Shown here one piece after another: positions 18,507 through 27,000 of a stretch of DNA of 64,000 nucleotides (positions are counted from its first letter, which is position 1; each line of letters starts with the position of its first letter). The stretch spans positions 1-64,000 of the forward strand of contig JAPNVD010000013.1 of assembly GCA_026627305.1 (NCBI GenBank), written 5' to 3'. Below the pieces are notes generated by a model. The model was not told where the DNA came from, searched no databases, and was given only the letters and a program-made list of their open reading frames with translations. The position numbers were made by a program, and so were the translations under genes. The DNA comes from Sulfolobaceae archaeon. Its GTDB lineage: Archaea > Thermoproteota > Thermoprotei_A > Sulfolobales > Sulfolobaceae.

Positions 18507-19661
18507 CTACTCACCCCTCAACACCATAGTAACGGAGTGACCCCTATTCCACCCTCCTATTCCATTAACTAATATGCGATTAGCTCCTTTAACTTGATGA
18601 TTATAAGCCATGTTATTTAGTTGAAGTAGTGCCTCCTCCAATATAACTCCACCGCTCATGTAAGCTGGTTGACCAACGTTTAATGATCCTCCTCCTGTAT
18701 TTATCGGTACATTTCCCTGGTACGTAAGATCGTTATCTTCTACGAACTTACCCGCTCTTCCCTTCTCGACTAAACCTATATCCTCTATCTGAAGCATTAC
18801 AGTAATAGTGAAAGAATCGTAAAGCTCAAACGCATCAACCCCATTTATTTTAGCACCCTTACTGCTCTCTATTGCTGGTGTGTAAACTATATCCTGAAGT
18901 TCTGTTGGCATTTCATTCCAGTGGGCTTCATTATAAAATTCTATCTTTATAGGTCTTAAATCGGATTTTGAATGATGCTTGCTGACAACAAAGACATGGA
19001 ATCCATCAACGGGGTAGACTATCTCAAGTAATCTAAGGGGATCGCTGACAACCCTTGAGGACAATACATCTTTTACCGTTAGAGGAGTCCTATAGAGAGC
19101 TTTGTTATTACCCATAGCGTTTTTCCTCTGCATCACAGCTAATAGCGCTCTTTGCTCATCTGTGGTACCGAAAAGCTTCGAGTGCCTTTTAGCTACTAAC
19201 GCGTAATCAGTTACAGGATTAATATCTTCGTATATCCTGTAGAATTCATCAAAGGGAGTGAGGCTCACGTTCCCAAAGAACCTATCCACACTATCTACAG
19301 TTACCCTGTTTTCCCTTAGGAACGAAGCCTTACCACCGACGATACATAATGCATTCTCTATTTCACCAGCGCTAATTAACTTCTCAGCCCTATAAACCAT
19401 TGTCAACGCTGAAGGACCTCCATAGTCAACGGAATCTATGATTCTCGGTTTTATTCCTAGGAAGGTGGGGATTTGAAATGATGGAAAATGCAGTGAAGCC
19501 TTTCCCTCAATTGTTCCAGGTAAGTAAGTGTAGAACAGACCATCGATCTGTTTTAACTCCATGTTAGCCATTTCCATAGCTTTACTAACGGTCTCAGCTA
19601 ATAATTGGAACGTTGAACCCTCATATTTTTTATATATAGAACTAGCGAAGCCCACTATCAC
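18507..19661 (-). CDS. Thiolase-superfamily protein lacking canonical catalytic residues
   Basis: A 384-residue protein with the thiolase fold of the SCP2/DUF35-partner type (DAFELYDSFT segment, GGG near the C-terminus). The nucleophile Cys position reads VDYGGPS (78-84), with Tyr80 about where Cys should be. The GHP histidine motif reads GQP (330-332), and the final CxG motif reads NGIGG (366-370). All three canonical thiolase residues are therefore missing. Ordinary thiolytic chemistry is unlikely. The DUF35 partner suggests an acyl-CoA aldolase like the Ltp2/ChsH2 type, or a structural subunit. It overlaps the SDR gene by 4 bp and is in an operon with SDR and DUF35. Confidence 0.85.
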   Translation of the reverse strand: MIVGFASSIYKKYEGSTFQLLAETVSKAMEMANMELKQIDGLFYTYLPGTIEGKASLHFPSFQIPTFLGIKPRIIDSVDYGGPSALTMVYRAEKLISAGEIENALCIVGGKASFLRENRVTVDSVDRFFGNVSLTPFDEFYRIYEDINPVTDYALVAKRHSKLFGTTDEQRALLAVMQRKNAMGNNKALYRTPLTVKDVLSSRVVSDPLRLLEIVYPVDGFHVFVVSKHHSKSDLRPIKIEFYNEAHWNEMPTELQDIVYTPAIESSKGAKINGVDAFELYDSFTITVMLQIEDIGLVEKGRAGKFVEDNDLTYQGNVPINTGGGSLNVGQPAYMSGGVILEEALLQLNNMAYNHQVKGANRILVNGIGGWNRGHSVTMVLRGE

Positions 19662-20395
19662 AATACTAGACCTCCTGTCACTTCTATAATCGCCCCATTT
19701 ATGTATGAAGCCTCTTCTGAGGCCAGAAAAGCGATTGTGTTAGCCACTTCCTCTGGTCTACCCATCCTACCCATTGGAATTCTATCCATAATTAGCTTCT
19801 TAATCTTATCAGGAACAGAGGCTGTCATCGGAGTATCGATAAATCCTGGGACTATGGCGTTTACCGTTATATTATACTTACCCAGCTCTCTAGAAAGAGT
19901 AAGAGTAAAGCCTATTAACCCTGCTTTGGCAGCAGAGTAATTTGCTTGACCTATGTTACCCTTCCAGCTCGCTGAGGACATATTGATTATCCTTCCCCAT
20001 TGATTCTTTATCATACCATCAACCACTTGCTTTGTCATGTTGAACGCCCCATAAAGATGAACTTTGATAACCTGATCCCATTGTTCAGGGGTCATCTTTA
20101 TGAACAAGGAGTCCCTTATTATACCAGCGTTGTTAACTAAGACATCAACATGATCTATGCCTAAAATGGATAATACCTCATTATAAAATTCCTTGCAGGA
20201 GTTCCAATCAGTTACATCAACATGAAGGCCTATTACCCTTTCGTTATTTGTCTCCTCTTTTATACTTTTAGCCTTCTCTTTAACCACATCTGAGATATCA
20301 CCCATTATAACTCCATAACCTAAAGAGGCTAACTTTCTAGAGGTTGCAAGACCAATTCCACTGGCAGCCCCAGTTATAATAGCGTACCTAACCAT
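19658..20395 (-). CDS. Short-chain dehydrogenase/reductase (3-oxoacyl-CoA/ACP reductase-like)
   Basis: A 245-residue classical SDR of FabG type. The coenzyme motif TGAASGIG is at 8-15, NNAG at 88-91, the catalytic Ser in INMSSAS (about 140), and YSAAK with Tyr153 and Lys157. It should reduce a 3-oxoacyl or oxidise a 3-hydroxyacyl substrate with NAD(P)(H). It is the first gene of the operon with the thiolase-like and DUF35 genes, which suggests a joint acyl-CoA pathway. An ATATTTAAAC stretch centred about 27 bp upstream on the plus strand is the likely TATA box for a leaderless mRNA. Confidence 0.9.
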   Translation of the reverse strand: MVRYAIITGAASGIGLATSRKLASLGYGVIMGDISDVVKEKAKSIKEETNNERVIGLHVDVTDWNSCKEFYNEVLSILGIDHVDVLVNNAGIIRDSLFIKMTPEQWDQVIKVHLYGAFNMTKQVVDGMIKNQWGRIINMSSASWKGNIGQANYSAAKAGLIGFTLTLSRELGKYNITVNAIVPGFIDTPMTASVPDKIKKLIMDRIPMGRMGRPEEVANTIAFLASEEASYINGAIIEVTGGLVL

Positions 20396-20442
20396 TAGGA
20401 TAAACTATTTATTTGACAATATTTAAACAATTAGCTTTACGC

Positions 20443-20489
20443 TAATGAAGGAGGGGAATTGAAAGCCTCATCCTCTTTCTTGAAAGTCA
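20443..20489 (+). mobile_element. Relic resembling an IS200/IS605 right end
   Basis: The segment starts with AATGAAGGAGGGGAATT and continues GAAAGCCTCATCCTC to AAGTCA, following the order of the common archaeal TnpB-element end (GAAAGCCTC, short hairpin, AAGTCA). The hairpin has decayed and no tnpB reading frame is nearby. It sits between the SDR promoter and the end of the NRAMP gene. Confidence 0.4.
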
Positions 20490-20529
20490 AAGCTTTCCTC
20501 TAATTTAGAACAACTATCATTACTACTAA

Positions 20530-21735
20530 TTAGTAGATAATCGAGATAATCCCACTAATGCCTATTAGTGCTATACTAATCCAATAGATTATCATTCTTT
20601 TTTTACTGTATGCAAACTCCCTCATTAGCTTCTTATCTCCTACTAGAATCCCTATAAAAACTGCTGGCAGCAAAACTATGATAGGTGAAATTGACATAAG
20701 GGTCAGTACAAAGTTAACAATTGTATCGAAATTTTCATTAAATAGTATAACTGCAATTATGGCTGGAATGCTCTCCATTAGATAGAGCCAAATTAAATTC
20801 CTATGTGTTCTTTCATCTGATGGATCATATTTACCTAAGGATTCTAGAGTCCCCCAAGCACTGCCTAAGGACTCCACTATTAACGCTAAAAATCCCGCAC
20901 TTATTAGTCCTATTCCAAAAATGTACGGTGAGAGGTTTCCCGAAATTATGGAGAGAGCTTGTGCCATCTGCCTATAATTAAGGGGGTCTACCGATGAGGA
21001 TATGCCTGTAGTAGCTAACTCTATTGCAACCATCAAGACTTCTGATACAATAGCGCCTAAAAGCGTCTCATAGGATGACCACTTAACCTTAACGGTAACA
21101 GGGGAATCAACATCCGAATACTTGTATGCAGTTGCTGATGCCTGGTAAAATATCATAAAGGGCATAACCACAGCACCTATGTTTGCCGCTAAGAAGAAGA
21201 GAAAGGAACGGGAAGGTGAGAAGTAAAAGACCTGTTGCCCTGGAACAATTCCCCTTAAACCAGCTTGGACTATAAATGAGAGGACTAAAATGAATGAAAT
21301 CCCAAGAAGTATCTTTTCTGCATGGGCATGCTTCTTAGTCGCTATTATGGTTAAGTGGAGCAGGAAGAACATGGGAAGACTAACGTAAATTGGTATTCCA
21401 AGTATCAAAGAGCCAATGGCTATCCCTGTATACTCAACAATATAGGTGAATATATCAATAACGAACATTGGAATTGCGGCTAGAAGAGCGAATTGAGTAG
21501 AGAACTTCATCCTAATCAGCTTACCGAGCCCTTCCCCGTTATTTACAGCGCCAACCCTACCAGCAGCGTCTTGGACAATAAATAATGGTATTATAAGAAC
21601 GATTAATAACCATATTAGCTTATAGCCATAAATCTGTCCGTCGGCTACACCCGTTAAGACGCTTGCAGCATCAACATCAGCGATCATAACTATCCAGGCT
21701 GGTCCAAAGAGTCTTATAGCATCCCTTATACTCAT
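20530..21735 (-). CDS. NRAMP-family transporter with altered metal-site motifs
   Basis: A 401-residue protein with about 11 spans, related to NRAMP divalent-metal transporters. TM1 aligns as GPAWIVMIADVDAAS; the canonical DPGN metal motif reads DAAS (residues 22-25). In TM6 the canonical MPHN reads MPFM (in GAVVMPFMIFYQ). Only the Asp and the Met-Pro remain, so the ion handled may differ from Mn2+/Fe2+. ATG 21735 (MSIRDAIR) is preferred over the upstream ATG at 21807 because the family starts about here and the 24 extra residues are not hydrophobic-helix or motif sequence. Substrate unknown. Confidence 0.8.
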   Translation of the reverse strand: MSIRDAIRLFGPAWIVMIADVDAASVLTGVADGQIYGYKLIWLLIVLIIPLFIVQDAAGRVGAVNNGEGLGKLIRMKFSTQFALLAAIPMFVIDIFTYIVEYTGIAIGSLILGIPIYVSLPMFFLLHLTIIATKKHAHAEKILLGISFILVLSFIVQAGLRGIVPGQQVFYFSPSRSFLFFLAANIGAVVMPFMIFYQASATAYKYSDVDSPVTVKVKWSSYETLLGAIVSEVLMVAIELATTGISSSVDPLNYRQMAQALSIISGNLSPYIFGIGLISAGFLALIVESLGSAWGTLESLGKYDPSDERTHRNLIWLYLMESIPAIIAVILFNENFDTIVNFVLTLMSISPIIVLLPAVFIGILVGDKKLMREFAYSKKRMIIYWISIALIGISGIISIIY

Positions 21736-21983
21736 CTCATACACTATTAATATATATTTGTCCCTATTAATATTTAAATTTACGTCTTGTCGTAATTGAA
21801 TTAACAAGCTATAAATATTAAAAAGTTGATATACCCCTTCCTTTCCAGCTAAAAAGAGTTGATATCTTTTCTTGTAATTGACCAGCTAGTTAGCGTCAAG
21901 GATATAATATAGAAGACATAAAAAGAGTTGAATAATTTCACTGTAAGCTAATGTAAAAATTTAGAAATAAGAGTAGAGAAGCC

Positions 21984-21992
21984 TTTTTAAGG
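21984..21992 (+). promoter_or_regulatory. TATA-like box of the tRNA-Ile gene
   Basis: TTTTTAAGG is centred about 29 bp before the first base of the tRNA, as expected for an archaeal tRNA promoter. Confidence 0.5.
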
Positions 21993-22016
21993 TAAAATTA
22001 TGCAAAGATATGTTGT

Positions 22017-22090
22017 GGGCCCGTAGCTTAGCCTGGTGGAGCGCCCGGCTGATAACCGGGAGGTCGCGGGTTCGAATCCCGCCGGGCCCA
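22017..22090 (+). tRNA. tRNA-Ile (anticodon GAT)
   Basis: A 74-base cloverleaf without intron. The acceptor stem pairs GGGCCCG with CGGGCCC, with discriminator A. The anticodon stem CCCGG/CCGGG holds the loop CTGATAA, giving anticodon GAT. The T arm is GCGGG-TTCGAAT-CCCGC. CCA is not encoded. A short open frame across it is only a shadow. Confidence 0.95.
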
Positions 22091-22451
22091 TTGTGGGCCT
22101 TTCTTTCTTCTTCCATTCCTAGTAAAGGTCTTGGTGATTATATCTATGGGATCAACGGAATTTTATCTTATCTCAATCTTTCTCTGATGTACAAGTATAG
22201 TATCATTCCTGAAACAAAAATTTATAAACAGTATATTAACTCCGTCCTTCTTTCTAACTAATAAATAATCTAGGGATAATTGCTCTGATTAAACGTTAAA
22301 TGGAAAATCCCTTATTTCATTTATTTTACTATTGTGTGGCACAAAACTGCTAAGGATGCCTAAGTCAACAACCTCAGCCTACTTCTTCCCTCATGTATTA
22401 TACTGTTAACGTGGATTATTTTTAAATTATCTAAAGTAATGAAGTAATAGG
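22091..22451. other. Intergenic region after tRNA-Ile
   Basis: A pyrimidine-rich stretch (CTTTCTTTCTTCTTCC) directly after the tRNA may end transcription. The remaining 340 bases are AT-rich, with no gene, tRNA or clear repeat that I can see. The last 40 bases before 22452 probably hold the promoter of the next gene. Confidence 0.4.
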
Positions 22452-22796
22452 ATGAACTTACAGGAGTATTTAGCTAAAAAAGGGTTTAGATTGGTTAAGG
22501 AAGAGAATGTAGAAAGGGTAGTCCTTGACGATTATGAGATAATAATAGTTAATGATAAGGAGGTAATGCTACCTATTCCGTTACCCACTGGGAAGGAAAG
22601 CTTAGACGATTTAATCTCAATGGGAGTTAAATACGCCAGGGCTTCTAGGCTATCCCAACAGATGGGTAGTCCACTCGAATATAAGATAGAGGGAAGCGTA
22701 GTATATGTGATCAAAAAGTTTAACAGTAGGGAGGATTTAGAAAACAGCTTAATGAAGGCACTAGAGGGAATCGAGAGCTTAAGATATTTCCTATAA
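22452..22796 (+). CDS. Conserved hypothetical protein, 114 aa
   Basis: Not recognised. A small soluble alpha/beta protein: an N-terminal helix (MNLQEYLAKKGFRLVKEE), strands (VVLDDYEIIIVND), a Pro-rich loop (LPIPLPTGKESLDD), then helix and strands ending in a helix with LMKALEGIESLRYFL. No Cys and no membrane segment. It stands alone, with 32 bp to the convergent next gene. Confidence 0.55.
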   Translation: MNLQEYLAKKGFRLVKEENVERVVLDDYEIIIVNDKEVMLPIPLPTGKESLDDLISMGVKYARASRLSQQMGSPLEYKIEGSVVYVIKKFNSREDLENSLMKALEGIESLRYFL

Positions 22797-22828
22797 AAGG
22801 AATATTATATCAGCGTTTCTAGTTTCAC

Positions 22829-23269
22829 CTATTCATAACTCCTTAACCACCTTATCACCCTTCTGCGCTCATCAACCTCTTTATAATCATATAGAACCTT
22901 TAACACTAAATTGAAGTGATACTTTATTTCGTTTTCTAAAGAGGCTGTTGTTGGAAACAACCTAGATGTGGTAAACTCTATCTGTAGAAAACAAAGAGAA
23001 AACGAGCAAAGGCTAATGTCATATCTTAACATATCTATTATCCTTTTTTCCTTTTCCTTCTTTCTCGTTATGTACTCTATAACAAAGTTCGGATAGACGA
23101 CCCTTTGTACGATGTACTTCTTATTGAGCATGTACTCGTTATCCTCGATTTTATCTAGACTCTTAACGTCATATACTACCAGCAGTGCTACTTCAGGATC
23201 TAAAAGTATGTTTAATAGATCACCTTTATTTAACCTAGTATCTATACCAATCTTTATTATTCTTTTCAT
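22829..23269 (-). CDS. Hypothetical protein, 146 aa
   Basis: Not recognised. The N-terminal half has alternating strands and helices (IIKIGIDTRLNKGDLL, VALLVVYDVKSL), then a basic stretch YITRKKEKEKRIIDML and a Cys-Ser-Phe-rich middle (DISLCSFSLCFLQIEF). The C-terminus is helical and basic. It is divergent from the MFS gene at 23344, with a 74 bp gap that must contain both promoters. Confidence 0.5.
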   Translation of the reverse strand: MKRIIKIGIDTRLNKGDLLNILLDPEVALLVVYDVKSLDKIEDNEYMLNKKYIVQRVVYPNFVIEYITRKKEKEKRIIDMLRYDISLCSFSLCFLQIEFTTSRLFPTTASLENEIKYHFNLVLKVLYDYKEVDERRRVIRWLRSYE

Positions 23270-23343
23270 GTAATTTGAGTTAGGTTATAATTATAAGGTG
23301 AGTTCATAAAAACTAATATTTTCTGTCTGACACGAACTTCTAT

Positions 23344-24438
23344 GTGAAAAATAGTGCTCTAATTGCTGGACTATTGCTCACTATTACTGAGTGGTATGTA
23401 TTCTTCTTGATCTCTCAGCTCTCGTTTATAGTTTTTCCCATTAGTCTAGGTGCCCTAATCTTCTCCCTAGGGTTTTTAGGAAGGGTTTTGGGAAGTATGC
23501 TGTTTGGGCATATCGGGGATAAGGTTAGCGGGAAGCTATCGATTGTCCTTGTTTTGATTTTCATCTTCTTCTCTTCACTGATTTTCCTCCTCTCTGATAG
23601 CACACCTGCTATAGTATTTGCTAGGATATTACAGAGTCTAAGCTTAGGAGGCGAATGGGGCTCTGTAAGTATTATGGTCTCCGATAGTCTAATGAATTCT
23701 AGGTATAGGGTTTTCATCCTCAGTTTAATCCAATTAGCGGTACCACTTGGTTTGATCCTATCCACATTTATGATATTTCTCTTGATAGAGTTCTTTACTA
23801 CAAAACTATGGAATTATACATTCTTAGTAGCGATAATACTGCTAATACCCTCAATCGTATTCCTCAGTAAAGTTAACATAAAAGAGCAGAGGGCTACCTC
23901 TAAAGTACCCTTAAGCGAGGTATTAAGGTTCTATTGGAGAGAACTTCTGTTAGGGATAGGCATAAAGGTAAGTGAAAGCGCAGATTTCTACATCTTTACC
24001 TCATATATATTTGCCTTATCCTCTACTTCGAGGATTACATCAGTTTTAGTCCTGATAGCGATCCTAACCCAGCTATTTTCTATGCCTCTAATGGGCTATC
24101 TGGCAAACAATGTAGGTAAGGAGAGGATCGTGTTGCTAGGTTTATTACTATTCTTGGTCTCACCATTAATGCTTGAAAGGAACATATTGTTGGGAGAGGT
24201 AATGTTTGCCACGGCAGACTCAGCTCTTTACTCTCCTCAATCAGCGATACTCGTAGATCTATTCAATAAGAAGAACAGGTTTACGGGAACCAATTTAACA
24301 TACCAGTTGGCTAGCCTATTAGGAGGTTCGTCAGCACCACTTATCTTAGCATTCACCCACTTACCTATCTTCTATGTCATAATCCCATATGTAATGGTTA
24401 CATTCACTAGCGTTATCCTAATCAAACGAGGAAGTTAG
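23344..24438 (+). CDS. MFS transporter (metabolite:H+ symporter-like)
   Basis: A 364-residue protein with 11-12 spans, starting with GTG. The loop between spans 2 and 3 reads [10 protein letters not shown], a recognisable form of the MFS motif GxxxDRxGRR, and span 4 begins [16 protein letters not shown], typical of the metabolite/H+ symporter branch (sugar-acid or citrate/ketoglutarate-like). It is shorter than the usual 430 residues, mainly through short loops and tail. The 3' end overlaps the convergent MBL gene by 17 bp. Substrate unknown. Confidence 0.82.
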   Translation: MKNSALIAGLLLTITEWYVFFLISQLSFIVFPISLGALIFSLGFLGRVLGSMLFGHIGDKVSGKLSIVLVLIFIFFSSLIFLLSDSTPAIVFARILQSLSLGGEWGSVSIMVSDSLMNSRYRVFILSLIQLAVPLGLILSTFMIFLLIEFFTTKLWNYTFLVAIILLIPSIVFLSKVNIKEQRATSKVPLSEVLRFYWRELLLGIGIKVSESADFYIFTSYIFALSSTSRITSVLVLIAILTQLFSMPLMGYLANNVGKERIVLLGLLLFLVSPLMLERNILLGEVMFATADSALYSPQSAILVDLFNKKNRFTGTNLTYQLASLLGGSSAPLILAFTHLPIFYVIIPYVMVTFTSVILIKRGS

Positions 24439-25051
24439 CGGAACTAACCCCATGTGAGACGTAAACCATAGAAGGCTTTAAGGACTTTATCTTCCCGACG
24501 CTCTTCTTCAGTTGATCAAAATCCTCATATATATTTGGATACTTTAAACCGTTTTTTGTCCCCTGTAACATGTCTCCTACAATGACTGAGTTCATAGGCG
24601 GTAAGTAGATGGAGATAGAATCGTTAGTGTGTCCAGGAGTTTTCAATATTTCAACACCCTTAATAAGCTCACCCTCTTCAAGCTCGAAATCAACATCAAC
24701 CCCATTAAACTTCCTAAACATAAAGGGCTTAGCGATGCTGAAGAGAATTTTAGCGCCTGTAGAGTGCACTACTGGTTCTCTTACCTTACCGTTCTTTATG
24801 TATTCTACACCGTTCCTATCTATGCCGAATTTTGCGTTTTTCAGCAGTTGTCTTATCTCCCAAGCCCCTCCTATATGGTCTATGTGTGAATGGGTGAATA
24901 TTACATATTTTACGTCATTAACCCTGTTACTTAGGAAGTCGATTATCTTTTTCCCACTTCCAGGTGTTCCTGAATCGACGAGTATTAAGCCCTGATCTGT
25001 TTCTATTAAAAATGATTTAACAAACCTTAAATTTATCTCGTAAACATTCAT
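24422..25051 (-). CDS. Metallo-beta-lactamase-fold hydrolase
   Basis: A 209-residue MBL-fold enzyme. The zinc motif HSHIDHIGG (His-x-His-x-Asp-His), a second-shell HTNDSI His, GDM Asp and a final VSHG His are all present, so it should bind two metals. The family includes glyoxalase II-like thioesterases and lactonases; the exact substrate is not readable. It is divergent from the methyltransferase at 25136. It is distinct from the MBL protein at 43632. Confidence 0.88.
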   Translation of the reverse strand: MNVYEINLRFVKSFLIETDQGLILVDSGTPGSGKKIIDFLSNRVNDVKYVIFTHSHIDHIGGAWEIRQLLKNAKFGIDRNGVEYIKNGKVREPVVHSTGAKILFSIAKPFMFRKFNGVDVDFELEEGELIKGVEILKTPGHTNDSISIYLPPMNSVIVGDMLQGTKNGLKYPNIYEDFDQLKKSVGKIKSLKPSMVYVSHGVSSANFLV

Positions 25052-25104
25052 AAAATGTAATTAGTAAAAGAGTACAATAAGGTTTTTCCCTTTTTTAGAT
25101 TAAG

Positions 25105-25113
25105 TTTTTAATA
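25105..25113 (+). promoter_or_regulatory. TATA-like box of the methyltransferase gene
   Basis: TTTTTAATA is centred 27 bp before ATG 25136 but only 15 bp before ATG 25124, which favours the later start. Confidence 0.45.
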
Positions 25114-25135
25114 AAAGGATAGTATGAATATATTT

Positions 25136-25660
25136 ATGCATAGGCACCATCATTATGATATGTTTCTGAGTGATCAGAGGAGAGAGTTTGAGGATCCTGA
25201 AAAGTTCTTGCCGGAACTTCTAGACCATAATCAGGTTATCGTCGATTTAGGTTGCGGTCCTGGTTATTATTGTCAATATTTAGTGAAGTATGCATCAAAA
25301 CTATACTGTATTGATATAGATGATGAGGCTTTGAAAATAGTAAAGGAGATAGTTCCTGAAAGCATTACGATGAAGGATCTCCGTGGAATCCCTGATGGTT
25401 CCGTTGATGTTATCTTATTAGCTAATTCCTTCCATGATATGGATAATAAGGAGGATGTTGTCAATGAGATAAGAAGGGTACTGAAAGAGGGAGGTAAAGT
25501 TATAATCATAGATTGGAAAAAAGATGCTACACCCTTTGGACCTCCAGTATTCTTGAGGATGGATAAAGAAGATTATTTAAAGTACTTTAGAGGGTTTGAT
25601 GTAGTAAAAGAGTTTGATGTAGGACCTTACCACTTTGGTCTTCTTCTTATCAAAAAATAA
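25136..25660 (+). CDS. Class I SAM-dependent methyltransferase
   Basis: A 174-residue methyltransferase of the UbiE/Methyltransf_11 type. Motif I VDLGCGPGYY binds S-adenosylmethionine, the acidic YCIDIDDEAL follows, and the motif IV/V region reads DVILLANSFHDM and EIRRVLKEGGKVIIIDWK. The N-terminus HRHHHYDMF is unusually rich in His and could bind metal. An in-frame ATG lies at 25124, but the TATA spacing favours 25136. Substrate unknown; small-molecule or lipid methylation is likely from the family. Confidence 0.85.
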   Translation: MHRHHHYDMFLSDQRREFEDPEKFLPELLDHNQVIVDLGCGPGYYCQYLVKYASKLYCIDIDDEALKIVKEIVPESITMKDLRGIPDGSVDVILLANSFHDMDNKEDVVNEIRRVLKEGGKVIIIDWKKDATPFGPPVFLRMDKEDYLKYFRGFDVVKEFDVGPYHFGLLLIKK

Positions 25661-25692
25661 GTTTTTAAATATAAATGCAATAACTATAAATC

Positions 25693-25959
25693 ATGAGTTT
25701 AATGGAAACCGAAAAAGAGCTCATATTTTCATTGCCTAATGGAATGGAGTTAAAGATAAATAAGGATGAGATAAAAGAGATAAAGGAGGATTACCCTCCT
25801 AAGGAGCTTTGTGAGCTAATATATAAGCTATATAAAAAAAGAGTAATAATAGCGGGAACTACGTTAGATGGTAAAATCTCATTTTACGGAATAAAAGAAG
25901 GAGAAAAATGTAAGAGGATCGAGTTAAAGAACGGTAGGGTAATCTACATATCCACATAA
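25693..25959 (+). CDS. Hypothetical small protein, 88 aa
   Basis: Not recognised. A small acidic-basic protein with alternating strands and two short helices; ELCELIYKLYKKR forms the central helix, and two Cys occur (ELCEL, EKCKR). It follows the methyltransferase by 32 bp on the same strand; an AAATATAAATG stretch upstream may be its own promoter. It is convergent with the binding-fold protein (14 bp gap). Confidence 0.55.
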   Translation: MSLMETEKELIFSLPNGMELKINKDEIKEIKEDYPPKELCELIYKLYKKRVIIAGTTLDGKISFYGIKEGEKCKRIELKNGRVIYIST

Positions 25960-25973
25960 CCCTTTTTAAACCG

Positions 25974-26840
25974 TTAGATTATATCAATATTGATCACTTT
26001 TGGCAATACTCCCTTCTCAGTGGCAATAGAGTAAAACTTCTCTAAACCCTTCTTTACATCCTCTAAAGGAACGTTATACTCTTGGATGTCAGCCCATATA
26101 GTCTTCCTGATTATTTCCTCATCTAGCTCAGTCTTATGGGCTTCAGACATTATCCTAGCGTCAACCTTTATAACTTCATCTAGGTGCTTTTCAGCATAGT
26201 GTTTAGCCCTAATATAAGCATCCTTAAATTTCAACGCCACATCCCTTCCTAGGTCCTTGCTTACCACAACCATTCCCATGGGCATCGGTACGTTTCCTGC
26301 AGTCTCCTTCCATAAATCCCACATGCTTATGACTCTGTTAACCTTAATTCCTAACTTCTGTAGCGCGTACATCATCTTTATCTCGTGTACAGCTACTAGA
26401 ACATCTCCATCCTTACCTAGTGCTTTTATCTCGTCTAAAACGTTCTTAACTATTACTAGCCTCTTGTATTTGCCTATAAGTAACCTGTAAAGAGTGAAGG
26501 CTGTGGTGTTATGCCCATGCACTATAACTCTAGAGTTCTTGAGATCCTCTAAACTCATAGGCTCTACCGATAATACAGGCATCCCGGTAATTCCATCAAC
26601 GGCTGATGCTACGGCATCACCTATAACATAGTAATCGTTTTGGATATATGGATACATTGCTGCAGAAGGCACAGCTACATCTACATCTTTCTTGAGCACT
26701 TTTTCGTTGGTGTCTTGAACTGTAGTTATTATCTCGAATTCCAGATTTATACCTTCAGGCTTAACCCATCCTTCAATTAAAGGTATAAATGGGTATAGGT
26801 CTCCAGAATCCGCAAGGGGACCTACTCTAATTGTTACCAT
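25974..26840 (-). CDS. Periplasmic-binding-fold protein (DUF3834 / MqnA-MqnD-like)
   Basis: A 288-residue protein with the two-lobe pattern of type II periplasmic-binding-fold enzymes such as MqnA/MqnD: an N-terminal VRVG-like strand (TIRVGPLADSGDLYPFIPL), a crossover region with VHGHNTTAFTLYRLLIG, and a helical C-terminus. It has no signal peptide, so it is cytoplasmic. I recall a Sulfolobales family of this type (DUF3834). No other futalosine-pathway genes are seen, so a menaquinone role should not be assumed. Ligand or substrate unknown. Confidence 0.6.
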   Translation of the reverse strand: MVTIRVGPLADSGDLYPFIPLIEGWVKPEGINLEFEIITTVQDTNEKVLKKDVDVAVPSAAMYPYIQNDYYVIGDAVASAVDGITGMPVLSVEPMSLEDLKNSRVIVHGHNTTAFTLYRLLIGKYKRLVIVKNVLDEIKALGKDGDVLVAVHEIKMMYALQKLGIKVNRVISMWDLWKETAGNVPMPMGMVVVSKDLGRDVALKFKDAYIRAKHYAEKHLDEVIKVDARIMSEAHKTELDEEIIRKTIWADIQEYNVPLEDVKKGLEKFYSIATEKGVLPKVINIDII

Positions 26841-27000
26841 AGTCTTTATTTGTGTATCAATCCCTAAAATAATTAACTCAATAATGTTTGATGAGGATCT
26901 AGATGAATAGAAAGGTAAATTGGTAATCAGTTAATAAAATGAAAAGGAAAAAATTCGTTTTACGTTTTAATATCTAGCTTATAACTCTTCACTTCACTGT

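Noticed and set aside
22010-22261. Open frame of 83 codons across the tRNA-Ile gene
   Set aside because: It is a readthrough of the GC-rich tRNA sequence; the translated part from the tRNA is not protein-like and there is no promoter at the proper distance for it.
24609-24995. Two long plus-strand open frames inside the MBL hydrolase gene
   Set aside because: They are antisense to a gene with complete zinc-binding motifs and read as low-complexity Ser/Leu/Phe shadows.
25974-26840. Call as menaquinone biosynthesis enzyme MqnA/MqnD
   Set aside because: Only the general fold pattern fits; no pathway genes are near and the lineage makes other quinones.
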